Assembly (NCBI GenBank): GCA_000226015.1
Contig: JH154832.1
Location: forward strand, 424,905-454,005
DNA length: 29,101 nt
Reading direction: 5' to 3'
From: Mnemiopsis leidyi
Lineage: Eukaryota; Ctenophora; Tentaculata; Lobata; Bolinopsidae
The notes beneath the pieces are model-generated. The model saw only the letters and a program-made list of their open reading frames with translations, searched no databases and had not been told where the DNA came from. The translations under genes and the position numbers were made by a program. The first letter of the stretch is position 1; each line of letters starts with the position of its first letter. Below are positions 7,290 through 17,548 of the stretch, piece after piece.

Positions 7290-10254
7290 ATGACAGATTG
7301 CCCAGCGTTAGTGCAAGTTTTTGACGACAATGTAGAGTTGGGAAAAAGGCTCTGTTCATTCGTCAAGGACAGGTTTACGACAAATTCTAGATTTTAAGTG
7401 TTGAATGTCAACACTAAAAATCTAGCCTGATAGTTATTAAAATTATAGAGAAGTTTAATCTTTAATCAGTTTTCTTTTTGGTTTTTAGTGGGTGAGTTAT
7501 GAGGGTCTGATCTGATTAAGAGAAACAAGACTTTTTGTTTGCACACAAATTATTATTTCTACTAACAAACTTCTAAAACATCTATGCAGCTATAGATACT
7601 TTTCTCAATCCCTAGATACGACGAAGCAGTCGAATCTCGGGGAAAGTTCCACATAGCAGTGAGTGGAGGGAGCCTGCCCAAGTTTCTCAAAGGACTCAGT
7701 AAACGTGAAGACATCGACTGGACGAAGTGGTGGGTTTACTTCTGTGATGAGAGATATGTCCCTAACGATGATCCTGACAGCAACTATGGAGCCCTAAAAG
7801 AAGTTCTCCTTAACGAGGTAAAATTCGTATTCTAACGTTTTGTCAATTTTCTATTATACAGACTTTGGCCTTGAACAGCAAATTGTAACTTTAAAGGTAG
7901 AAAGTATGAAACATCAAGTTCCGGATTATTTGAGTTCCTTTACTCTGAATATGAGGTAATAACTTGCCACTTTTTGACCACATTGTAAAGCAGTGTTCTT
8001 GTATCTTCTGCTGACATTTTTTGAACTTGAAATGTTCATAAAACATTTGGCTCAAAGTTTAAAACATCCTGACATTTTTTCATTTCCATGTAAATTTTAT
8101 TCTCCTGAGGAGTAATCTTGTGTGATTGTTTAATCTGGAGTTCTTCAACATGTAGATTGTACACTAATGGATTTGCACAGAAGTTTATTGTTATCATGAA
8201 GAGGCCGAGGAGCTTGGCGAATAGTAGCAGTGCCTGAACAAAATCTCCGGATCCGTGAATATCTGAAAATAAACTATGATTGTGCAACTATCCCAGAATA
8301 CACACCATATTCCGTTCAGCATAGCAAAAACGACCGAGAGTTTCAGAATCATCACTGTAGCCTTTCTGCTGGTTTCGTTGTTTGGAATTGCTGGTTGCCG
8401 GGCTAGGATTACTGGTGGTCTTCGTAGCTCTCGGACCACAATAACACTTGAAATTCCGACGATCCCGACTGTGCTGAGAACATAAATGAATTGAATTGCA
8501 TTGAGAATCACATGAAGAACGAAAAACTTATTTTTTAGTTAGAAAAACTTATTTTCTAGTTAGAAAAAGATTAGCCGCATTTGTGCTTTATGCTCCGATT
8601 GAAGCATTATATGACTTTACTAGTAATGAAACCGGATTGAAAATCGTGTTTACACTGTGGGCGAGGTATACACAGTTATTTCTAATGATGTAAAGTGGTT
8701 TTGTGAGGACCACCGGTCATATCACAATCAGCTTTGTTCTTATGAAGCAGGAAAGAAGTGACAGCGACAAAAAAGATTTGGCAAACGTTGAACTAAGAAA
8801 CGAAAATTTGTGTCCTTTCATCAGCTCGCTTAAAAACAGAAAAGTGCAACTGGAGATAAACAACAAATCAGTAAATCAGAAATATTCAAGTGTTTATCTG
8901 GAAGTCTTTCTCGTTGGTGTCACAAAAAGAAGGATATAGATATCCCATTGCAAATAGTCTCAGCTACTGCTATAATTCCCAAAATCGCGAATCTTCCATA
9001 GTAAGCAATGTCCGAGAAAACGAGCTCTTTCATGTTCAACCTCTGATTCCAAGGTGCAGGGTTGACGTTCCAGCTTTGTGTCTAACTCAATCCCGCAATC
9101 AACAATTCCGCCATATTTCAAATAGCAACAGGCGGCAGAGCTTGTCCGAAATATTTTAGAAATATTCTTTTAATTATTAGGTAATTAATATTACCTTTAG
9201 GTATCTACAAGACTTCCACCTGGCATCAATTATCTAGATGATCAGAGAGATTCATTACTTTATAGAGTTCTCATTTTGTATACCACGATTTATCGCAGCT
9301 ATGGCTTTGCAGGAGTAGTTTAGAGTTTTCTCTTACTATCTTCGAACTTATAAAAAATGCTGGCAGGTTGTTGGGTTGGTAGGTGTGTTAGCTGGTGCGT
9401 GGGTTATTCACAGTAGTATTACCCATTTAAAACAAAAACCATGATAGCTAACAAGAAAACTTTCAGATCTCGATCCCAGACCCTCAGATCCTGAAGATAA
9501 ACTCTTCCATCCCCGTTGAAGAAGCAGCTAGAGAGTACGAAGATAAGATGCGAGAGCTGCTCCCCTCGATGGATCTGGACCTAGCTCTGTGTGGTATGGG
9601 ACCTGACGGACACACCTGTTCTCTCTTCCCCGGCCACCCTCTCCTCGCTGAGGAAGCTGTCGACATTGCTCCTATTTCTGATTCTCCCAAACCCCCACCT
9701 CAGAGAATCACCATGACTTACAAGCTTTTGAGGAAATGTCATCAAGTAGTTTTTGTTGTTACTGGTGGGTGACTACTGTTATCAGCTTTTTTGTGTTCAT
9801 GCGTATAGTTCAGAACTATAGTTCTAACAACGAAAATTCAAATGATTTTACAGTTTTGCTACGTTTTTTATGTAGGCGTAAATTATCAACAGTTGTAACA
9901 GAATCAAAACAAGAAACTAGAATTTTAAAGTAACTTACTGTCACATTAACTGTAACGCTAACTGTAACACTCACTGTAACACTAACTGTAACACTCACTG
10001 TAACACTAACTGTAATACTAACTGTAACACTCACTGTAACGCTAACTGTAACGCTAAGTGTAACACTCACTGTAACTCGCCTCACTTCAGGCGAGTCTAA
10101 AGTACCGATGGTGGTGTCCTCCCTACACGACGATCTAGACAAAACCACACCAGCTGGGCGAGTCAGACCCGAGTCCGGTAAACTCTTCTGGTTCCTGGAC
10201 AGCAAAGCAGCTGCAGGACTTCCTGATAGATCCGATACTCCTTCAGCTAACTAG
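7290..10254 (+). CDS. PGLS: 6-phosphogluconolactonase (PGLS)
   Basis: Exons 7290-7372, 7616-7817, 9467-9764 and 10091-10254 join in frame to 248 residues (human PGLS is 258). It hydrolyses 6-phosphogluconolactone to 6-phosphogluconate, step two of the oxidative pentose phosphate pathway, in the cytosol. Visible family motifs: SGGSLPKFL (phosphate binding), [36 protein letters not shown] (catalytic Asp/His region), [15 protein letters not shown] and [14 protein letters not shown] near the C-terminus. Intron 1 has a weak donor (GTTTAC). Intron 2 is 1.65 kb and holds an antisense GPCR relic. Intron 3 holds a 12-bp minisatellite that reaches the acceptor. The gene follows MRM3 by 310 bp on the same strand. 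The start is inferred from the first in-frame ATG of an exon encoding a plausible N-terminus. Confidence 0.93.
8036..9033 (-). pseudogene. Decayed rhodopsin-family GPCR, antisense in PGLS intron 2
   Basis: Conceptual pieces on the minus strand follow the order of a class A receptor. A likely TM1 starts at 9033 ([20 protein letters not shown]). TM2 contains [19 protein letters not shown]3-like piece contains [20 protein letters not shown]5 begins near 8500 ([19 protein letters not shown]). TM6 contains [20 protein letters not shown] with a following FW. TM7 ends in the NPLVY form of the NPxxY motif (about 8145-8170). The frame is broken: a TGA after TM1, a frame change after TM2, a TGA in the DRY region, no clear TM4, and a frame change between TM6 and TM7 at about 8250-8290. 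Introns could explain some breaks, but several in-frame stops make a pseudogene likelier. A 21-bp tandem duplication (8521-8562) lies just upstream of TM5. Confidence 0.7.
8521..8562. repeat. 21-bp tandem duplication
   Basis: Two adjacent 21-bp copies (8521-8541 and 8542-8562) differing at one position, inside the GPCR relic. Confidence 0.85.
9938..10081. repeat. 12-bp minisatellite in PGLS intron 3
   Basis: Twelve 12-bp units of the form CTGTAACACTMA, several alternating between endings CTCA and CTAA. The array ends 9 bp before the acceptor AG at 10089-10090. Because 12 is a multiple of 3, the minus strand stays open and gives a false Val/Ser/Thr-repeat reading frame. Confidence 0.95.
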
Positions 10255-10793
10255 GGAGGTGTTCTGTAAAGACTAACACTCATCTGTGCTTTTGTTATTG
10301 GTCATTAGGAATTTTTTGCAATACATTAAGTAATATTGTGATACGTTATAATATGATAGTTTATATTGTTTAACCTTTTAACAGATTACCATTGAAATAT
10401 ATTTTACCAGTTCATTGAACTTGGCTAAATTCAATTCCCGCTCATTTTTCATTCTTGAAATTGGGGTTCACAATTTTATTATTCAAGTATTTAAGTTATA
10501 TTTTTGATTGTTTTAATGAAATGTAGGGTTTCCAGTAAGTGTTTTAAAGTTGATGTATACTTGTATTTTGGTACTCAGTTCTGTAAACTGTTTTGTTTAT
10601 TGTGTTTTTGTAAGAAGTCGTCTATTAAATTGCTGCTTTAAATGTAAATTCTGCTTTGATCAAATCCACAAAATACGCTGTAGATATAATCAAATACCAA
10701 ATAAATAAGCACAAATTTTATGAGTATATGGCGACCCTAGTAACGAGAACTCCAATAAACAGGTATATTTTTCTAGTGCTCTAGTGCAGAGCT
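10255..10793. other. PGLS 3' region / ZW10 leader
   Basis: AT-rich DNA with no open frame of note. Two AATAAA signals (10700-10705 and 10754-10759) could end PGLS transcripts. The second is followed within about 20 bp by a T-rich tract and CTAG, the combination expected at an operon junction with trans-splicing. Confidence 0.5.
10754..10789 (+). promoter_or_regulatory. AATAAA plus T-tract plus AG upstream of ZW10
   Basis: AATAAA at 10754-10759, TATTTTTCTAG ending at 10776, and further AGs at 10784 and 10789, then the ATG at 10794. The same arrangement, slightly diverged, precedes the second ZW10 copy (about 28890-28930), so it was duplicated with the coding sequence. Confidence 0.45.
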
Positions 10794-12899
10794 ATGGACA
10801 GTTTAGCGACCCTCCTGAACAACAACCTTGACGTCAGCAATCTCACTTCTGTACAAAACACCATCAGTACTATCGAGAAGTACATGAACAACTTGTCCAG
10901 CCAAGTTGAGGAATCCATCAACACCCAATACAGCGATGTGGCTGCTACCATGTCTCAAACTGACGCTCTTCACCAAAAGTCGAAGCAGTTTATCAGCGAG
11001 TTTCAGCTGCTTAATAGTCAAATCAGTAAGGACCTAGAGGTCGAAGTTGTAAGCACGGAGGACACACAGAAAGCTCTGATGAATAGAATGCTGAAGAGTG
11101 AGTCCATGATATCGACACTTCACCAGCTTTGCCAGTGTCATGAGATGATCGAAGCAGCCTCAGACTCAAGCAATCTTTTGGAAGAGGCTGAGAAGTTAAA
11201 AGTCGCCGAGCTGAAGCTCAAGGCGCTCTGCAACTTAACACAATCACCGTCGGTTGTTGTGGATATGAAGGAGAGAATACAGGATCGCTTACTAGAGATA
11301 TTTAAGTCGGTTACAGATTGGAGTTCCATAGTCAGTATCCAGAATAGAAATGTGTCTTTCTCAGAAGGTGCGATTATACTGCTTGATGAGAAAGTTATGG
11401 TTTTAGAGGTTATTGCTAAGTCAGAAATAAATACTATATCAGAGCTCATGGCTTCAAACATATTAAAAGAAATAGTTTTACCGACTATTACCGAAAATCA
11501 GAAAATAGTTTTGAAAAATAGCAGTGTAAGTTTGGCAGATTCTTCAGGTTCAAAAGTGGAAGGCTTATCAGAAATAACAACCTTTTTTACTAAGGTTTCT
11601 GAAAGATTCTTGCCTTCCAACCAACAATTTCGTCGTAATTTCTGGGAAAATATTCTAGAAGAACTGTTGCCTGAAGTTAAAACGTTTATCAAAAGCGAAA
11701 TCCCTGTCAGAATCTCTGATTTAAACAGCTTTGCAGATGCATTTATACCTGCTCTTGAGAAATTTGAAGGTTCAATTAAGGAGTTGAATGAGAATGTTGG
11801 GAATCATCTATCGGCCTACGTGTCAAGCTATCATCTGCTGTTTGCCCAAAAGTACAAGGAAAATTGCTACAGCAAAGCTCGGAAAATCTTGATGACAAAA
11901 AGCAAGGACAGTGTATCCGTCTTAAAAGTTCTTGCTAAACCTGTCGAACATCCAGTAATCACCCCACCTAGAGACCCTTGCTCGCCCCTGACACTTCAAT
12001 TCCCCCAAACCAACAACGCACTTCGTCTGCCAGAGTTTCCTGTTTCTAACAAAACAGTTGATCTAGCAAATCTTATCAAGGATATTCTAAGGGAGGCTAC
12101 TTCTAAAGATCTGTCTCAAGAAGCTTGTGGGTGTCTTTGTGTGACGGGTAAGAACATTGCCGAGATGTTCCTTGTCCCTAGTTTCGATCCATTTGACGTT
12201 GCAGAGGAGCCTGAAAGAGCAGCAAGATTTTTCTGTGATTGTTGGTACCTGTCCCACATTGTTTTTTGGGAGTCTGTCGAGCTCAAACAACAGCTTCCTA
12301 ATGAAAACTTTTTCGATGTTATCAGTTATTTGAGATGCAGCGGAGCAGCTACGTTAAAGAACAATTCAGATGCATTACACGGAAAGGTTAAATCACTTAT
12401 AAAACAAATCGGTGGGCTAGACGGACAGGGTAAAGAAAACCACGGATTGGTGATAGAAATGGCTTTTGTTCAAACAGTAGCTCTTATCAACAAGTATGTT
12501 GGTTGCTGGAAAAAGAACCTCCCGAAAGACAAATATTTACATCTTCTTCAGTCAACTATCGATATGACATTGAACTTGTTGTTATCTGATATTCTTACAA
12601 TCCAAGACATCAGTGCGAAACACAGCACATGCCTTTGTAACAACTTCAATTTGTTGCTAGATCAGTTAACCAAAGTGAGATCAGATAACTTAGCTGAGGA
12701 CTCAGAGAGTTGGACTAGATTCAAGTTAGTTATTGGACTTTTGGACGATGGATTAGTTAAGATCGTCGAAGATTGGGAAAACGGGAAACTCTCTAAACAT
12801 TTTAAGTCCTCTGAAATTCAGCACTTGGTCAAAGCATTGTTCCAGAACACAGAAAAGAATGTTGCTTTGCGTCGTCGAATAACGGGGGATATTCTTTAA
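10794..12899 (+). CDS. ZW10: ZW10 kinetochore / NRZ tethering-complex subunit
   Basis: A single uninterrupted frame of 701 residues (human ZW10 is 779 and multi-exon). ZW10 joins ROD and Zwilch in the RZZ complex, which recruits spindle checkpoint proteins and dynein to kinetochores. With RINT1 and NAG it forms the NRZ tether for Golgi-to-ER vesicles. The N-terminal 130 residues match the helical RINT1/Zwilch-binding region in pattern (QYSDVAATMSQTDAL, then long heptad-like helices). The C-terminus carries the family signature SSEIQHLVKALFQNTEKN (about 673-690), with DWENGKLSKHF just before it. I considered COG7, another member of the tethering-complex superfamily, but the C-terminal signature decides for ZW10. 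Absence of introns is unusual beside intron-rich neighbours, but the frame is intact. It lies 539 bp after PGLS on the same strand. Confidence 0.88.
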   Translation: MDSLATLLNNNLDVSNLTSVQNTISTIEKYMNNLSSQVEESINTQYSDVAATMSQTDALHQKSKQFISEFQLLNSQISKDLEVEVVSTEDTQKALMNRMLKSESMISTLHQLCQCHEMIEAASDSSNLLEEAEKLKVAELKLKALCNLTQSPSVVVDMKERIQDRLLEIFKSVTDWSSIVSIQNRNVSFSEGAIILLDEKVMVLEVIAKSEINTISELMASNILKEIVLPTITENQKIVLKNSSVSLADSSGSKVEGLSEITTFFTKVSERFLPSNQQFRRNFWENILEELLPEVKTFIKSEIPVRISDLNSFADAFIPALEKFEGSIKELNENVGNHLSAYVSSYHLLFAQKYKENCYSKARKILMTKSKDSVSVLKVLAKPVEHPVITPPRDPCSPLTLQFPQTNNALRLPEFPVSNKTVDLANLIKDILREATSKDLSQEACGCLCVTGKNIAEMFLVPSFDPFDVAEEPERAARFFCDCWYLSHIVFWESVELKQQLPNENFFDVISYLRCSGAATLKNNSDALHGKVKSLIKQIGGLDGQGKENHGLVIEMAFVQTVALINKYVGCWKKNLPKDKYLHLLQSTIDMTLNLLLSDILTIQDISAKHSTCLCNNFNLLLDQLTKVRSDNLAEDSESWTRFKLVIGLLDDGLVKIVEDWENGKLSKHFKSSEIQHLVKALFQNTEKNVALRRRITGDIL

Positions 12900-13362
12900 A
12901 ATGTGTCTTATTCTTTAATGAGGATCTACCTTGCTGTGTGCTGTGGTACTGATAACTTATTTTATGTTTTCTTGAATGCTATATGTTTCGACCTTTTTAA
13001 ACTAATCAAAACTATTGTAAAAAGCTAATTATTGAATGTTAATGCTAACTAATATATTCTGGGGATTGATAATGGTTTAGAAGTTAATGATACGAATTAA
13101 GACGATGTACTTCCTTCTTGTTATCTCAACAAATAGCTCAGAAACTAATTATACTAATTAATAATTTAGTCATTTACCCTTAGAAGGCCTAATTGATTAG
13201 GATTTAATTGCCGTATGCAGAAACGGTATCCTACCTACAAGATTGTAAGAATTTGATCCTTTTCATAGAACTATTTTGTTATTTGCTAGAAACTTTCGGT
13301 TTTTGTGCCTTACACAGATCTAAAGTCAGTTTGCCTACTACTGACTTGCCTCTACCAACAGA
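12900..13362. other. ZW10 to TLCD3 intergenic
   Basis: No gene. No canonical AATAAA was found here. It ends in a strong polypyrimidine tract and CAG (CTTGCCTCTACCAACAG, AG at 13360-13361) one nucleotide before the TLCD3 ATG. Confidence 0.5.
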
Positions 13363-15235
13363 ATGGAGGTGGGGCTAGCGAACAATACAGGAGTGGAGAC
13401 TCTAGTGAATCTCTCGAAATCTCATCATCATCATGTCCACAAAAACTTTACCGTTCCTGGACTCTTTCTCAACTATGTCGTCGGCTTTATCGCTTTCTCC
13501 GTCGTAAGTGCTAATGATTCATTTCAATACCAATGCACAGGAACTTTTTTAATAAAAGAAAGCCACTGCTTCGATAAGAGATTGTGCCCGTTTTATAATT
13601 TTCTAGAGGTCTGAGTGCACTTCAAATTTTTTATCTTCCCTAAGTCTTAGCTTATAACCTCAACCCTCAGCTTTACCTCTTCTCTTATGACATACACTGG
13701 AAGTACTACAAGCTGGACAGGAAGCGAGTCAACATGTTCGTATACACTGTAAGATTCGTGCGGATCGTACACGCTGTCATGGCAACCTTGGTGGCTGTTC
13801 CTATCATGCTCATCACTACGGAGTTCCTCAAGGATAGATATTTGGTGGGTCTTTTTTCTTTTAGTTTTCATTTGCATTAGTAGGATGCTGCAGATTTAAT
13901 TATAACGATTCAATCAGACATTGGGCTGGAATTTCTCGTTTTCTGTCAGAAGCCGCTGCTAAGAAAGATAGTATCAAACTAACATATTTCTCAGATATTG
14001 GACATGTTTGTAGCGATGTCCGGTGGATACTTGACGTTTGACGTGGTAGGAAAATACAACGAACACCTCCAGGTAGAGTTTGTTTTATCTGTCACAAATA
14101 AGACGTTTGTTCGTCACCCACCAATAGGTAGTCTTTATCGTTTCAACCCCTTCTAATAGATGCATTTTTTTTAACCTAAAATATGTTCTACTCCTCTACT
14201 ATCAAAAGAGGTTCTATTATGATTTATCAAAAGTACACCTTTAAATACACAGGTTTACGAGCCAGCAGGTAAACTGATAAGTTACCGTATAATTAGACGC
14301 TACGTCAGGAAGAACTGGTTGTTGTTGGCTCACCACGCTTTTCTTGTCATCTTTGTCTACCCCTCAGTTCTCTTTGCTAGGGATGACGAGGTATGCTTGG
14401 TTACTTTGAACTTTATTTTATTGTATTATCCAGTTCTACACAAACTCAGTAGTACTAGAAACGAGTTTATTTTCATTTACCTGTTTTTATCTTTTTCATG
14501 AACTGATGCAACAAATTCGCAAATAATTCCAGGGAGATTTCGTAGTGGCTTGCCTTCTCTTCACAGAGCTGTCAGTTCCTTTCACGGAGATGCAGTGGAT
14601 CATGGAACAGACGCTCGAACCTTACAACCTGAGATACACCATCGTCAGCATGTGTGCTATCGCAACCACCGTCGTGTGTAGGATCCTCATAGTTCCTTTC
14701 TTGTATGAGGCTCTAGCTGATCACATGGTTAGAGATTGTCTTGTATAGCTGGAAACTATTTTGTTTCATACTATACTTGCCAAAGGGGGGGGTTATAACA
14801 ACCTGGAATTTGCCCCATGGTCAATAGTAAAAAAAACTTAACCACGACAACCGGACGTAGGCCAAAATGGTCAAAAAATCGTGGTCATCTACCCCCCCCC
14901 CTATGCTTCCTAATATCGCCTAAAGGTACATAATTTTCTATGCATTGAATGTGAGTTCCTTCACTTGTCACTACTTAGTTTAGTAAGTTTTGCTGATAAA
15001 TTCGCTAATATTTCAGGGTATGTCTGTGCTAGACTTTACACTGTCACTCGCTCCATGGTGGCATATTGCAGCTCTGGCCTACCTTGTTCCCAACGTGTTC
15101 TGGTTGGGGAGAAACATCTTCAAGACCATGGTATACCTGCGAATTCCGTATGAGAGAAAACGAAAAGCTAAACCTGGTGAGAAAATTGATCGGTCGAAAC
15201 TCCCAAAAGAAGAAAAAAGACTGAAGGAGGACTGA
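13363..15235 (+). CDS. TLC-domain membrane protein, TLCD3/FAM57-like
   Basis: Six exons, 13363-13503, 13671-13844, 13995-14072, 14253-14390, 14533-14727 and 15017-15235, all joined in phase 0, give 314 residues. Several hydrophobic segments are visible: FLNYVVGFIAFSV in exon 1; VMATLVAVPIMLI in exon 2; LAHHAFLVIFVYPSVLFA in exon 4; the exon 5 block GDFVVACLLFTELSVPFTEM, followed by VCRILIVPFLY; and WHIAALAYLVPNVFW in exon 6. The His-His in exon 4, the ELSVPF segment and the CR(I/V)L-PFLY segment match the TLC domain as I recall it in human TLCD3A/B (FAM57A/B), proteins linked to sphingolipid metabolism in ER and plasma membranes. The tail (from RIPYERKRKAKPGEK) is basic and probably cytosolic. 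The paralogue cannot be resolved. The ATG lies 1 nt after an AG with a strong pyrimidine tract. Confidence 0.82.
14785..14903. repeat. G-tract/C-tract bounded hairpin region in TLCD3 intron 5
   Basis: A G homopolymer run (about 14785-14793) and a C run (about 14892-14901) bracket a segment with complementary ACCACGA and TCGTGGT blocks. It could be a small non-autonomous element. No target duplication was identified. Confidence 0.4.
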
Positions 15236-15891
15236 TTATGTCTACTCATTATTCAAGCTACTTCAAAAGAAATTGTGGGATTTATACTTTTCTTGAGGTA
15301 AAATATATTGAAGCATATTCCAAGAAGTTGGGAGTTAAATTGAGAACTGAAATTTGGGAACTTCATGTTGTTATTTTAATGCGATTAACATTCATATGAT
15401 TCAAATTTTAAACTAAAATTAATATCATGTCCTCGTGATGTGGTTCAACCTTTTTTCGGGCTAAAAACTGTCTATTCGATGATAAGTCGATCGGTGAAGC
15501 TATGTATCATCTATATCTAAATAGCATCAATTTTAAAATTATCGCTTAAATTATATAATTGAATATTTGATATATTTATCTGTTTATTTTGAGAAATTCA
15601 CTAGTATTTATAATAAAATTGTTTTTTATATGTTGGATTTATATATATATATATATTGTACAAGAATAGATAATACATATGGTGTTGTATGTACTATATT
15701 GTGGACTATATAAAATTCTGCTCTTATTTCTCTGTATTTAACACGATAGTACCCATAACTTTACACTACACTTTATTCATGTAACACTTTACTTGCGAAT
15801 ATTTTAAATACTTGTACCTTGCGGTTTTCAATTTTAACATCATAAATCACCTCCTTCAGCTTCATGAAGTTTAATGAAGGAATTTTCTTAA
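15236..15891. other. TLCD3 3' region and zinc-finger gene leader
   Basis: AT-rich, no open frame of note. AATAAA at 15612-15617 is a candidate TLCD3 poly(A) signal. A short (TA)n run lies at about 15638-15656. CCTCCTTCAG ends at 15859, 32 bp before the next ATG. Confidence 0.5.
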
Positions 15892-17229
15892 ATGGACAAA
15901 TTCGAAGCCAAATATGAAGCTTTTGACCAAAATTTGGGGCCACTAATTGAAATCAAACAAGAGCCAAAAGAATTTGACGATAGTGTTTTTGAGTGTCCTG
16001 TTTGTAACGATAACTTCTCATCCCTCAATCATTTCACCGATCACCTAAATAAGGGGTTAAAGTGTACTGGTAATACTACAAATGAGAATTTGATTCAACA
16101 AGACGACACAAAACTTAGTTCTCTGTGTAAATGTGAGCCTCCTGTCGTTGAAGGTGGTGTAGATGACAAACCTCTAAAACTATCAGGTCCAAAGGCCGAC
16201 CGTTTAGTGACAGAATGTCAGGAAGCCTACATAAAAGAGGATAAGAAGTCTCCCAAACACTTGCCGTATTTTCTTTGTCCAATGTGCTCTAGCCAATTAA
16301 TATGCGAAGATGATTTTGAAATGCACATAAAAATGCATAAATCTGATAAAACCAAGATGTTTAACTGCCCTCTCTGTGAATATAACGCGCCATTCAATCA
16401 GAACAAAGCTATAAGACATCTGAAAAAACATTCCACTAAAGAACCCTTCAGGTGCTCAGAATGCCCATATTTCTCCAAACAGAAAGGAAACCTAAATATA
16501 CATTTTAGGTTACACACTGGTGAAAAACCCTACAAATGTACGGAATGCTCGTATGCCAGTGCTCAGAGTGAACCACTAAAGAGTCACATGAGGACTCACA
16601 CTGGCGAAAAACCCTTCAAGTGTCCACTTTGTCCTTTTGCTGCTGCTCAAAAACCTTCCATAAACTATCACATCAAGATAACACATAAGGGTGAATCTAA
16701 AGAGAAGAAGTACAAATGTTCAGAGTGCACTTATTGTACTAGATTTAAAGGTGATTTAAAGAAGCATGTTATGATTCACTCTGGTACTAAACCTTTCCAG
16801 TGTAATTTGTGCTCATATTCCACATGCTCAAAAAGCAATCTGACCTGGCATTCTCGCACTCACGTCCAAAAATCATGGAAATGTAAACAATGTTCTTTTG
16901 TTACAAAATACAAGAAATCGCTGAAACAGCACCAAAAAAGACACGAAACAGAAACTGGATCAATAGTGTATAAATGTAACTACTGTACTCTTTCCACTAA
17001 TAGTAAAACATCATATGATGCACATCGAAGGTCTTGCAAAGGCAGACAATATAAATGTCCAGATTGTGAGAAATCGTTCTTCCAGAAGCGTCATCTTGCA
17101 AGACACAGTGCCATGCATTCTTCTGAACGAAATTTTAAGTGTAGCTACCCTGACTGCTCTTATGGTACTTACAGGATCGACTACCTCAAGGAACACAATA
17201 AGAAACATCGTTCAGAAACCGTCGAATAA
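15892..17229 (+). CDS. C2H2 zinc-finger protein, 12 fingers, intronless
   Basis: A single exon of 445 residues with twelve zinc-finger units. Finger 1 starts at Cys35 and is a CCHC variant (CPVCNDNF...HLNKGLKC). After an acidic linker of about 75 residues come fingers 2-9, standard C2H2. Finger 10 ends in Cys (HRRSC), finger 11 is standard, and finger 12 uses a C-x4-C spacing (CSYPDC). Canonical HTGEKPYKC/HTGEKPFKC linkers join fingers 4-5 and 5-6, typical of DNA-binding arrays. IKQEP at residues 21-25 fits the SUMO-attachment consensus. A nuclear transcription factor is likely; many fingers carry the C-x2-C-x-(Y/F) form seen in REST-like and hunchback-like factors, but no orthologue is claimed. 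The stop codon lies inside an AATAAA hexamer. Confidence 0.9.
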   Translation: MDKFEAKYEAFDQNLGPLIEIKQEPKEFDDSVFECPVCNDNFSSLNHFTDHLNKGLKCTGNTTNENLIQQDDTKLSSLCKCEPPVVEGGVDDKPLKLSGPKADRLVTECQEAYIKEDKKSPKHLPYFLCPMCSSQLICEDDFEMHIKMHKSDKTKMFNCPLCEYNAPFNQNKAIRHLKKHSTKEPFRCSECPYFSKQKGNLNIHFRLHTGEKPYKCTECSYASAQSEPLKSHMRTHTGEKPFKCPLCPFAAAQKPSINYHIKITHKGESKEKKYKCSECTYCTRFKGDLKKHVMIHSGTKPFQCNLCSYSTCSKSNLTWHSRTHVQKSWKCKQCSFVTKYKKSLKQHQKRHETETGSIVYKCNYCTLSTNSKTSYDAHRRSCKGRQYKCPDCEKSFFQKRHLARHSAMHSSERNFKCSYPDCSYGTYRIDYLKEHNKKHRSETVE

Positions 17230-17230
17230 A
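17225..17230 (+). terminator. AATAAA overlapping the zinc-finger stop codon
   Basis: The TAA stop (17227-17229) is embedded in AATAAA. I see no other AATAAA before the next gene starts at 17549, so a very short 3' UTR is possible. Confidence 0.4.
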
Positions 17231-17548
17231 GTTAAAATTGCAAAGGCTTGTGGACTCACAATTTCGCTGATCACATTTTCGTAATTTGGTGCATCTTGCA
17301 TGACAAACACTTAAGCATACCACTTTTCAATTTATTCGTTATCAATCTATCATATCATAATCAAATTCACATCACTTTATTACTAATTGTACACATCATT
17401 TCGTACACTTCTCACTGTTCAAAAGAAATTCTAATTTTAATTGCCAGTTGGCCGAAATACCCACACATTGGACGACACCTGTATTAATAGCAAGATTAAG
17501 ATTCCAAACAGTACAAGAACTAACCAACCCAACTGTCTGAGTAGGGAG
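17230..17548. other. Zinc-finger to PDHA intergenic
   Basis: About 320 bp of AT-rich DNA. An in-frame ATG at 17441 would extend PDHA by 36 residues, but that extension is Asn/Thr-rich and does not look like a presequence, so 17549 is preferred. Confidence 0.5.

Noticed and set aside
8703..9159. Plus-strand open frames in PGLS intron 2
   Set aside because: They are antisense to the GPCR relic and have no recognisable content.
9816..10205. Minus-strand Val/Ser/Thr-repeat protein
   Set aside because: It is a shadow of the 12-bp minisatellite and the antisense of PGLS exon 4.
10794..12899. COG7 as the identity of the 701-residue protein
   Set aside because: The N-terminus is superficially similar, but the C-terminal SSEIQHLVKALFQNTE signature and the N-terminal QYSDV region fit ZW10.
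17441..17548. Upstream in-frame ATG for PDHA at 17441
   Set aside because: The 36 extra residues are Asn/Thr-rich and unlike a mitochondrial presequence, while the peptide from 17549 is a good one; an AG also sits at 17543-17544.
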